A DNA stretch of 64,000 nt, taken from a virus. Location: the IMG/VR virus record IMGVR_UViG_3300027749_000111, positions 1 to 64,000 of that record; one strand, written 5' to 3'. The translations under genes and the position numbers were made by a program. The first letter of the stretch is position 1. Each line of letters starts with the position of its first letter. Of this stretch, positions 54,100 to 62,408 are shown piece by piece. The notes beneath the pieces were generated by a model. It was not told the DNA's origin. It saw only the letters and a program-made list of their open reading frames with translations, and made no database searches.

Positions 54100-54279
54100 A
54101 TGGATAACAAACAACAACTATACACTGCTAATTGCAAAGTGTCTGGCCCCATTCTTTACGCTGGCAAACAAGATGTTGTATTTAATGGCTTTGCATTCAG
54201 TGGAAGTATGGGAATGATTCATCAAATAAATACGGATAACAATCCAGATTGGCAATCATGGCTGGGAACGCAGCAATAA
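54100..54279 (+). CDS. Small tail-region protein
   Basis: 59 residues, ATG 54100 behind AAGGGTAGATAGAT. It overlaps the start of the next gene by 22 bp. The sequence (MDNKQQLYTANCKVSGPILY, later FAFSGSMGMIHQINTDNNPD) looks like a partial beta domain. It fills a real 173-bp gap between genes. A small baseplate accessory is possible. Unassigned. Confidence 0.55.
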   Translation: MDNKQQLYTANCKVSGPILYAGKQDVVFNGFAFSGSMGMIHQINTDNNPDWQSWLGTQQ

Positions 54280-54932
54280 CTCTTTACAATGGCAGCAAGC
54301 CTGTTACTTATGATCTGTGGATACAGAGCATTCGCACAGCTTCTAACAATCAATTTAGTGCACAGCAAACGCATGCTGGTATGAATTGGATACCAATTCG
54401 TCGTGCTGAAATGTTTATAGACTTTGTAGCACTATGGCCAATTGTGGGCACTGGGGATTATGATAATTCGAATACATTAAAACAAGGGTATGAAGACCTT
54501 GATCCAAGCGACGGCTTTGGTAAAATGAATAGATTGCAAGATGCTATCAAGAATCACCACCATTCTACTATTAATTCTGCTGGCATACCAACTCCAATGC
54601 AATTAATTTATTATAACAATGATAGCAACTCTCCCATATACAATCCAATGATTAGTCCGTTAAACAGTAGCAAGAATACTCTATCAACACTACAATATAG
54701 TGGATGGATACAGAGCGCAGAAAAACAATATGTTAAATTTAAAAACGTTTTTTATACCAATTACCATATGAACATCTTGACAAAGAACAATAGCAACACT
54801 CCATCAACTGTTATGCAACAAAATTATACCTATGCACCAACTGCAGCCACTCAACAAGCATATGGTGACAGTTGGATCAGGCTCGGCCCATTGGTTGCAA
54901 GCATTCCTCAAATTAACGGTATTACACGATGA
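54258..54932 (+). CDS. Baseplate-region protein
   Basis: 224 residues from ATG 54258; a TTG three codons before is weaker. It has AITLYNGSKPVTYDLWIQSI, PIRRAEMFIDFVALWPIV and many Asn/Ser/Thr. A YTNYHMNILTKNNSN segment comes near the end. Its position next to a hub gene, overlapping its start (ATGA), points to a baseplate component. No fold recognised. Confidence 0.6.
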   Translation: MAGNAAITLYNGSKPVTYDLWIQSIRTASNNQFSAQQTHAGMNWIPIRRAEMFIDFVALWPIVGTGDYDNSNTLKQGYEDLDPSDGFGKMNRLQDAIKNHHHSTINSAGIPTPMQLIYYNNDSNSPIYNPMISPLNSSKNTLSTLQYSGWIQSAEKQYVKFKNVFYTNYHMNILTKNNSNTPSTVMQQNYTYAPTAATQQAYGDSWIRLGPLVASIPQINGITR

Positions 54933-57697
54933 GTTTTAATCAATCAGGAACCTTTGCATATTCACCCGATGTTGCTTGCAGCATCTATACTAGAAATGGC
55001 ATAGTTGATGTATCTCAAGATATCATTGATTTTACCATTACAAGGCAGATGAATGCTGTTAGCCAAATGAACATGGTGTTGGCCAATCCTGGTCGTAAAT
55101 ACAATCGTAAAATTAATACTATGGATCGCGTTACGGTCTTTTTAAAAAGAACAAGTTGGATTCAAGTGTTTACTGGATATATTACCTTTGCTCCTATTGA
55201 AACGCTTGTACCAACGCCTATTAATATTGCTGCTGACTGTACACTGCGCATATTGCAAACTACCTATTGGGATGACCAGTTGAGTGCATTTCAACAGCTG
55301 TTGATGAACAACTCAGACACTGTTGCTCAGAGCTCTGATGCCACTCTTAACGATGGTGGTGTTGCTCAGATGATAATAAATTTGTTAGTTGATGTTTGTG
55401 GATGGAATCAAAACAATATTCACATCCAATCGATACCTTTTAAATTTATAGAGTATGCAAGTCAAGCTTATACATCACAAATATCAGCATCAACAGGTAG
55501 ATTAGATCAAAATGTTATTAACAACCTTATATCAGCCATTGGTGCCAACTCATACATCAATGGCAAAAGCAACGTAACAGGTGGTCTTAACTCTACCAAT
55601 ACACACAGCGTAACTCAAAGTGGCGCTCCAGCCGGTACAAAGTTTACAGTATTAAATGCTCAAGCGTTTTATACAACACCGTTGACTAAACACACATACT
55701 CATATGCAGATTACAATCGAACAAATTCCGCTAGTAATGGCATAAGTTTTAACACTTGGCAGGCCAATCAAAACCAAAGAGATTTTAATACACCTGGGGA
55801 TAACCCAATGAATCCTATTAATGGCGATGCTGTTACCAAGGATATTTATTGGTGCAATTTGCCATTTGTATATTCTACATATACTGATCAAAAAAAAATT
55901 GATTATGCTAAAAATTGGATTAAACATAATTATGTAAACAATGATAATACTGGTCGTTTTTTAACACTAACAAATTACAGTACAAATAAAAGCATTGCTC
56001 TTAGAGCAACTGGTGTACTACAAAAACCCAATGTAACTGTTAAAAATAAAGCTGTAATCATTACAGACATTGCCAATGCTAATTATATTCAAGTGCATCC
56101 TGCCGTGGTAGCCTATTTAAATGGCAAAGCAACTGATGATGATCCAACAAAAGTTGTTGTTGGTAATGCGCCATCATTTATTCCAACTGCTCCAATCTTT
56201 ATAAGTTGGTCTAGCACCGAGGTAAAAAATGCTGGTCCAATAAACATTACATCCAATCAAACTACAGATCAAATTAAAAGCGCTCTTGGTGTAACAACTA
56301 CTAATAATAATGCTATATTAACCAGCGCAAAAGATAGATTGCTTACTGCAGCACAAGCTCAAGTCGGTGCTATATACAGCCAAGACAGCAGTGGCCCCCA
56401 CTATCGTGAAACACCAGGTAACGGTAGCAAAAAAGGTTCATTTGACTGTAGTGGCTTTACACAATGGTGTTATAAACAAATTGGTATTAGTATTGGTGGT
56501 GTTACCACCACTCAGTGGGGTGCAGGAAAGTCTAGTGACAATGCTACGCACGGAGCATTCTTAGGCAACAACACACCTCCACAAGCTGGTGATTTGATCT
56601 TTTGGAATACTTATAATAATTCAGAAAAGCAACCAGGGCACGTTTCAATGTGCCTTGAAAGTTTTGATGCTAAAACGGGTAAAGGTGCAATCATATCAGC
56701 CAATGGTACAGGCATGCCTCTTAGCATTGATCGTTCAATTAATTGGAAGACTCTCAAAGGTGGTGGTATACTTAATAACAACACTAAATATAAAATGCAA
56801 TACATGGGTGCACGCCGCCCACTAACACTACATCCTGGTTGGGGTGTATCGTCTTCAAACAACTCTAGCAGCGTTGATCCAAACAACCCTAGCAGTGCTC
56901 TTTTAAATATTAATAGTAGTTTTAACAACTTGTTGGGCCCTCCTGTAATAAATCCAATAGCAAGCGCTCTTGTAGGAACTCCAAGAGCCTTTTTGCTTGA
57001 CAACAACGTCATGGCTGATTTCCAGCAGATTATGGGTGCTGGTCTAAGAAATTATATGAGTGCTCCCAATGGTGATTTTGTAGGTTGGTTCTCTGATTTT
57101 TATGGAATATTTGGCACTGATCCATGTCTTGAAATTAGCCCAGTAGAAATTGTTGACTTTCAAATTTACCATGATGACAATCAATTGGTTACTCACTATG
57201 GCGTTGTTGGAGATACTAGTTTGAATAATTCTACTGGCGCCATATCAAACTATTTGACAAGCAACGGCATTATCAGTATAGAAGACGGCTCTACTATGAA
57301 CATAATGTTTGGCGGATTGAGCAATTCAACCAATACTACAGTTAATGCTTTAAGTTTTCTTCAAAGGTATGGTTTGCGTCCAATGGTGCAATCACAAAAT
57401 ATGATTAAAAGCCATAGCATGGAATATATGTATGGTTTGTATGGTTTTATGAATCAATGGGCCAATCAATTTGCCAGCACTATTAACCTTACATTTATGC
57501 CAGAATTATATCCAGGAATGAGGGTATCAATGCATATTGACAATGAAGCAGGCAGCACAGATCATTATCAATTCTACTGCACAGCAGTAACGCACCAGGG
57601 CAGTCGTTCAGGCGGTTTTACCACGCAAGCAGTATTTACTGCACCAAAAAAGAATGGTAATATTTTAGATTATGGATACGATTACGTATGGCGTTAA
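54929..57697 (+). CDS. Baseplate hub protein with inserted NlpC/P60 domain
   Basis: 922 residues, ATG 54929 overlapping the preceding stop. The N-terminus (SQDIIDFTITRQMNAVSQMN, then MDRVTVFLKRTSWIQVFTGY) matches T4-gp27/gpD-like hubs. Residues about 470-640 hold an NlpC/P60 lysin: FDCSGFTQWC with Cys507, GDLIFWNTYNN, and PGHVSMCLE with His571. After it comes hub-like sequence again (LEISPVEIVDFQIYHDDN; YPGMRVSMHID). The domain sits between hub halves rather than at an end. It would locally cut cell-wall peptide during penetration. Confidence 0.8.
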   Translation: MSFNQSGTFAYSPDVACSIYTRNGIVDVSQDIIDFTITRQMNAVSQMNMVLANPGRKYNRKINTMDRVTVFLKRTSWIQVFTGYITFAPIETLVPTPINIAADCTLRILQTTYWDDQLSAFQQLLMNNSDTVAQSSDATLNDGGVAQMIINLLVDVCGWNQNNIHIQSIPFKFIEYASQAYTSQISASTGRLDQNVINNLISAIGANSYINGKSNVTGGLNSTNTHSVTQSGAPAGTKFTVLNAQAFYTTPLTKHTYSYADYNRTNSASNGISFNTWQANQNQRDFNTPGDNPMNPINGDAVTKDIYWCNLPFVYSTYTDQKKIDYAKNWIKHNYVNNDNTGRFLTLTNYSTNKSIALRATGVLQKPNVTVKNKAVIITDIANANYIQVHPAVVAYLNGKATDDDPTKVVVGNAPSFIPTAPIFISWSSTEVKNAGPINITSNQTTDQIKSALGVTTTNNNAILTSAKDRLLTAAQAQVGAIYSQDSSGPHYRETPGNGSKKGSFDCSGFTQWCYKQIGISIGGVTTTQWGAGKSSDNATHGAFLGNNTPPQAGDLIFWNTYNNSEKQPGHVSMCLESFDAKTGKGAIISANGTGMPLSIDRSINWKTLKGGGILNNNTKYKMQYMGARRPLTLHPGWGVSSSNNSSSVDPNNPSSALLNINSSFNNLLGPPVINPIASALVGTPRAFLLDNNVMADFQQIMGAGLRNYMSAPNGDFVGWFSDFYGIFGTDPCLEISPVEIVDFQIYHDDNQLVTHYGVVGDTSLNNSTGAISNYLTSNGIISIEDGSTMNIMFGGLSNSTNTTVNALSFLQRYGLRPMVQSQNMIKSHSMEYMYGLYGFMNQWANQFASTINLTFMPELYPGMRVSMHIDNEAGSTDHYQFYCTAVTHQGSRSGGFTTQAVFTAPKKNGNILDYGYDYVWR

Positions 57698-58485
57698 ACA
57701 ACAGTTCATTCAATCCCAATGATGGGGTGCGCAGAGTAATTATTATTACTGAACCTGTTCTTTATCCACAGAGCGCAGCTGCTAATGCCAGTAAAGATTA
57801 TTTTTGCAAGGCTATAGACATGAAAGGCTTTCAAATTGAAATTGATTTGCAAGCTTTACCACCCGGCGTAGCATACAATCAAATAAAAATCAATCAAGTT
57901 TGGTGGGTAGAAAAACGCACCACAAGATATAGGTTATATTTATATGGTGGTACTTACGATCCAGAATACCAAACTATTGATAGTACAGGCTTAATCCAAC
58001 CCAATTGGGGTAGTTGGTATGATACAACTAATCAAATTGCTGTTGCATCTGGAACACCATACGTTGTAACATTCAATACAACTGTAGGAGAAAATAATTT
58101 TACATTAGTTTCAGGATCGCAAATTACTGCCGCAGCACAGGGTATATATAACTTTCAGTTTACTGCTCAGCTTGCAATTATTAATATAGGTGGTACTGCA
58201 ACCTATAATGCCAACATTTGGGTAAGACAAAATGGTATTGATGTGCCATATACTGGTGGAGAAATAAGCATTTATGCTAAATCACCATATTCACTGCCCA
58301 GCTGGAACTTTGTTCAACAAATGAATGCAGGGGATTACATACAATTAATGTGGGCCGTGGATACTCCAAACAACATTTACGTAGCCGCACAACCTGCGGC
58401 AGCCAATGGTTACGCGCCAGCCTCTTCTATGCCACCATATGGTCCAGAAATTCCATCTTGGACTATGACTGTAGCCCAGGTATAG
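57688..58485 (+). CDS. Baseplate-associated protein with C1q/jelly-roll-like domain
   Basis: 265 residues, ATG 57688 overlapping the hub stop by 10 bp. The N-terminal half has KGFQIEIDLQALPPGVAYNQ and KINQVWWVEKRTTRYRLYLY. The C-terminal half (ITAAAQGIYNFQFTAQLAII, WVRQNGIDVPYTGG, MNAGDYIQLMWAV) matches trimeric C1q/TNF-like phage receptor-binding or spike domains. It may contact the host surface or decorate the baseplate. Confidence 0.7.
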   Translation: MALNNSSFNPNDGVRRVIIITEPVLYPQSAAANASKDYFCKAIDMKGFQIEIDLQALPPGVAYNQIKINQVWWVEKRTTRYRLYLYGGTYDPEYQTIDSTGLIQPNWGSWYDTTNQIAVASGTPYVVTFNTTVGENNFTLVSGSQITAAAQGIYNFQFTAQLAIINIGGTATYNANIWVRQNGIDVPYTGGEISIYAKSPYSLPSWNFVQQMNAGDYIQLMWAVDTPNNIYVAAQPAAANGYAPASSMPPYGPEIPSWTMTVAQV

Positions 58486-58486
58486 T
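58459..58486 (+). promoter_or_regulatory. Weak candidate phage promoter before the gp25-like gene
   Basis: TGGACT, 16 bases, TATAGT followed by GTACTATG, 59 bp before ATG 58518. The right hexamer and flanking fit the recurrent signal; the left has two mismatches. It lies in the end of the previous gene. Confidence 0.25.
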
Positions 58487-58517
58487 GTACTATGGCCTTT
58501 ATTTTGCCTAAGATACT

Positions 58518-58970
58518 ATGAAGACTATATCAGTAAGCAATAGAGATATACAGCTGAATGGCGGTAAAATTCAATTTGCTACGGGGAATGCCAAGCTTGT
58601 ACAAGACCTTCAGAGGTGGCTAGAAGAGCCTATAGGGACCGGTTGGACCAGCCCTGGGTTCGGTAGTCTTTTAAACAGCTATATAGGCCAGACACAAAAT
58701 GTTGTTGGCACTGGAACGGTAGAAAATGAAGTGTTTAGAGTGCTTCAATTGTACCAGGGGCAACAGATCTTATCCTTGAAAAATGCCCAAACTTCTGCTA
58801 CACTAGGCAACTGGAACAAGAGTGAACTTATACAAAGCATTATATCAATTAAAACTGATGTACAAGCTACATCTATAATTTGTAATATTGCATTGACTAC
58901 TCTTGACAATAGCACTATCAATTTAACATTATCTATTAATAATAACGGAGTTAGCGTACAACATGGCTGA
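58518..58970 (+). CDS. Baseplate wedge protein, T4 gp25-like
   Basis: 150 residues, ATG 58518. It has RDIQLNGGKIQFATGNAKLV, then QDLQRWLEEPIGTGW and FGSLLNSYIGQ; later strands match the gpW/gp25 family. In contractile tails gp25-like proteins help join the sheath to baseplate wedges. A neighbouring baseplate J gene overlaps its stop (8 bp). Confidence 0.8.
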   Translation: MKTISVSNRDIQLNGGKIQFATGNAKLVQDLQRWLEEPIGTGWTSPGFGSLLNSYIGQTQNVVGTGTVENEVFRVLQLYQGQQILSLKNAQTSATLGNWNKSELIQSIISIKTDVQATSIICNIALTTLDNSTINLTLSINNNGVSVQHG

Positions 58971-61458
58971 TACATCAGGAGTACTAGCTAGGCTGCAAGC
59001 AGCACTGTCAGTTTACGATCCAACTTGGGACGTAACAGTTGGCAGTGCTACTTATAAAATCCTAGAATCAGTAGCAACAGAGATTGCTAACGCAAGCAAT
59101 AATACCGTTTTGCAAACATACAGCTATGATGTTAATACACAGTATGGTCAAGACCTAGATACTTTTTGTAATTTATTTGGTGTTTATCGACAGCTTGGTA
59201 AAAGAGCTTCTGGCACCGTTACCTTTTATACAAGTGGTTCTTCTTCTGTTATTTCTTTGATACCGATTGGTACTCAAGTTGCTGTACCAATCAATACAAG
59301 TAACAACATCACCACTGCTGTTTACTTTTCTACGCTTGAAGCAGCAATCATTCAACCTGGTGGTTTATCTGTTGATGTGCCAGTGGTTGCCACACTACCA
59401 GGAACTGTTGGTAACGTTGCTGCAGGCGCAATTACTACCATGGTAAATTCAATTGTTGGTGTTAATAGAGTAATTAATGCCGCTGCCTTTACTGGTGGTG
59501 CAGATCCAGAAAGCGATGCTGCTTTTAGAAACCGTTGGACCAACACAGCATTTAACAATACTACTGGTACATTTGGCAAGTATGTTGTTACTGCATTGCA
59601 AGATAATAATGTTGGCAGAGCAAATGCCATTGGTCAACAAAATTATTGGGATGAACAATCACAAGTGCAAGCAACGATTAGTGGTGGAAGCGGTAACTTT
59701 TATTTTAATCTTGTTGCATACAGTGGTATGACCAACTTAATAACAAATAGTGGTTACACAACTTCAACAGTTGTTGCTAGCAGTGGGTTCTCATATACAT
59801 CAACTGGCAGTGCTGTAACCAGTGGCCTCAATACATTGATCTCCGGTCAAGCCCCAGGATATAATATTGTTGTTAGCTCTATAACAACTACAGGAACAGT
59901 ATCTGCTGGATTTAATATTAGTTTTAGTAACCCAAGTCCATACCGTTTGATGATTGGTAGCGGCACAACATTTAGTTCTATTCCAACAGTTACTGTTACT
60001 GGCCAAACTGTTAGTGGCGTTAACTACTATGAATGGGTCCAAAGCAACAACCCAGATCTTGGTATTAGTGGGACCCTGTCTTATATTAATAACAATGTAC
60101 AAACCAGTGGTTTTTTATTTCCACAAGGCAATGAACTAATAGGATCTAATCTTAATACCAGCAGCCAAATTACCTATTCAAATAATATTGATTATTATTA
60201 CCCAAGCAATTTAACACCGCAATTAAAATTAAATATAGCAAATGGAACAAATAATCCTAGTTTGTTCATCGGTAATAACATCGAAATGATCTCAGAATAT
60301 TGCCCAGCTGCTAGTAGGTCTACAACTATTGCAAGCGGTAATTACGTTGATGTATTTATTGATGGAACCTCATCAGTAATTGTGCAAGAACAAAGTGTAT
60401 ACAACCCATTATTTACATTGAGCGGCGGAGCAAACGCTCCCTCCTATCTTAATTTGTCTAATTATATTGTTGCCAGTGGTGTTAGCGCAGCATTGATAAC
60501 ATCTATTTCCGGCGATGTTTATATACCATTTGATCAACAACCACTTAATAATTTTCCTTCTCAACTTAATGCATCAAACAGTGGTGTAGCTGATACAATT
60601 TACGTTTATAACAATACCACTGGTAGCGGTTACTATTATCCTATTGCCCTCAATCCATATTTGAGTCCAAGCGGCACTGCATATACTACATTTACCGGTG
60701 CAATTGTTTCAGGTATGACAAACGTTTCTACCACTTTTATTCCAGTTATTGGTGCCAGTGGGCTTTTATATCCAGGAATGGCGTTAGCAAATAGTGTTGC
60801 TACAAGCGGTTCGCCGTTTTATATTAAATCAGTATCATCTAGTGGCATCACTCTTAATAACAACGTTACTGGAACTTATACTGCTGCAACTGGGGTTGTA
60901 ATCAGTGGTAAAACATTGGCATATCCTTTGTATGATGTTACTGACTCTAGTAATAGCATTCTTTCAATGAACGGCATTGCATTCGATAATGCCGCAACTC
61001 CATCGGGCTGGCCTGCATTCCCAACTGCTTTGTCATGGGTAACATACAATCATGGTTATAACAGCGATGTTGTTCAAGTCGATAGTTTAACACAACAGAG
61101 CAGGCCAATCGGTGTTAACGCCCTTGTACACCAAGCTACATTTGTTCCAATGATAATTAACTTAACACTTGTTCTTTCACAAGGCACAAGCATAGCCACT
61201 GCTCAATCTGATATTAGCAACCAAATAACTCAATACTTTTCAAATGTTGGGTACAATTCAATGATTTCATTTTCTAATGTTGCAACGCAAGTTCTTTCAG
61301 CAGGTGGTGTTTCAAATGTAAGAGTAAATAGCATTAATACAACTGCTATTGATGGAACCATTCTTACAACACAAACAAAAGATTTTAATCTTGCAAGCAA
61401 TCAATTGCCTGTATTGTATAATATTGTTTACACTTACAAGGGATCTAGTAACTTCTAA
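58963..61458 (+). CDS. Baseplate J-like wedge protein
   Basis: 831 residues, ATG 58963. N-terminal hallmarks of the J/gp6-like family: YGQDLDTFCNLFGVYRQLGK, FYTSGSSSVISLIPIGTQVA, and the glycine-rich VATLPGTVGNVAAGAITTM, followed by GGADPESDAAFRNRW. A long Ser/Gly/Thr/Asn beta insert in residues about 240-650 is larger than in standard family members. Canonical C-terminal parts end near SQITYSN-like and VTQVLSAGGVSNV-like segments. It forms the wedge ring of the baseplate. Confidence 0.85.
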   Translation: MADTSGVLARLQAALSVYDPTWDVTVGSATYKILESVATEIANASNNTVLQTYSYDVNTQYGQDLDTFCNLFGVYRQLGKRASGTVTFYTSGSSSVISLIPIGTQVAVPINTSNNITTAVYFSTLEAAIIQPGGLSVDVPVVATLPGTVGNVAAGAITTMVNSIVGVNRVINAAAFTGGADPESDAAFRNRWTNTAFNNTTGTFGKYVVTALQDNNVGRANAIGQQNYWDEQSQVQATISGGSGNFYFNLVAYSGMTNLITNSGYTTSTVVASSGFSYTSTGSAVTSGLNTLISGQAPGYNIVVSSITTTGTVSAGFNISFSNPSPYRLMIGSGTTFSSIPTVTVTGQTVSGVNYYEWVQSNNPDLGISGTLSYINNNVQTSGFLFPQGNELIGSNLNTSSQITYSNNIDYYYPSNLTPQLKLNIANGTNNPSLFIGNNIEMISEYCPAASRSTTIASGNYVDVFIDGTSSVIVQEQSVYNPLFTLSGGANAPSYLNLSNYIVASGVSAALITSISGDVYIPFDQQPLNNFPSQLNASNSGVADTIYVYNNTTGSGYYYPIALNPYLSPSGTAYTTFTGAIVSGMTNVSTTFIPVIGASGLLYPGMALANSVATSGSPFYIKSVSSSGITLNNNVTGTYTAATGVVISGKTLAYPLYDVTDSSNSILSMNGIAFDNAATPSGWPAFPTALSWVTYNHGYNSDVVQVDSLTQQSRPIGVNALVHQATFVPMIINLTLVLSQGTSIATAQSDISNQITQYFSNVGYNSMISFSNVATQVLSAGGVSNVRVNSINTTAIDGTILTTQTKDFNLASNQLPVLYNIVYTYKGSSNF

Positions 61459-62408
61459 TGGCTGGAAATATTGCTCCCATTAATTTGCACTCTACTTTTG
61501 CTCAAAAAGTAAGCAACTTTCCTGATAATGTCTATGAGTTTAATGAAAATACCAACATTAATACTTTAATGAAAATCCTGTTAGGAAATAGTGGAACTGG
61601 ACAATTGTATAATATACAAACAGCCGCACGGCTAGGCCAAGAACGTATAGAGTACAGCAACCTAGATAACATACTTGGTATGATTCTTAATATTAAAAGA
61701 ACATCTCCTGAAATTTATAGTTTTTCTACTAACCCATTTATTGATCAATTGAGTATGACTCAATGGGAAGAAATAATTCATAAAGATTCTACCTATCGCG
61801 AACGTTTGTTGAGTGCAGCTGAGTCATTTCAAAATGGTGCAAACTTATGGTCAATAACCATGTTGTGCCAGGCAATGACACAAATAAAATTTTATGTAAC
61901 AGAAAGTTGGAGAACACCCAACCTGGGTCGTGCAACGGTGCCTTCAGACTTAGAAGTGGTTCTCATACCTATTTTAGACAACCCTTCATCTGCTTTTTTC
62001 AAATGGGATCAAAGTAAAGCTATGAATATTCTTTCTTCAATAAACAAAATGGTACCAGAGCACATGATCATTAGCTTTGGAAAACCTGTGTATAATCTTA
62101 CAAATGTCCCAGTAACATATGCTGTATCATCGGGAGTTTCACAATATTTTTATATGCAACCAACAGTTACGCCAACACAAATTAGCTCACCAACAATAGT
62201 ACAACCAGGTTCAAGCACACGATATTGGCTGCAAAGCAATCAAAAGAACGTTGCTCCTTATTTTTCTCACTTGCAAACACAAGAAATATCTATTGATGTT
62301 ACTGGCAACATTATCAATGTTAATAGCTCTGATAACACTGGTGTACCGTATAATAGCATTGCTAACCCATCTATTCAAGTAACTTCTACATTGTATGGTG
62401 CACAATAA
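61458..62408 (+). CDS. Baseplate gpI-like protein
   Basis: 316 residues, ATG 61458 overlapping the J stop. Order after a J-like gene is the usual gpI place. It has ILGMILNIKRTSPEIYSFST, STYRERLLSAAESFQNGANL and SINKMVPEHMIISFGKPVYN. The last 100 residues are beta-rich with a PTQISSPTIVQPGSSTRYWL segment. It probably connects wedges with fibres. Family assignment rests mainly on order and overall pattern. Confidence 0.6.
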   Translation: MAGNIAPINLHSTFAQKVSNFPDNVYEFNENTNINTLMKILLGNSGTGQLYNIQTAARLGQERIEYSNLDNILGMILNIKRTSPEIYSFSTNPFIDQLSMTQWEEIIHKDSTYRERLLSAAESFQNGANLWSITMLCQAMTQIKFYVTESWRTPNLGRATVPSDLEVVLIPILDNPSSAFFKWDQSKAMNILSSINKMVPEHMIISFGKPVYNLTNVPVTYAVSSGVSQYFYMQPTVTPTQISSPTIVQPGSSTRYWLQSNQKNVAPYFSHLQTQEISIDVTGNIINVNSSDNTGVPYNSIANPSIQVTSTLYGAQ

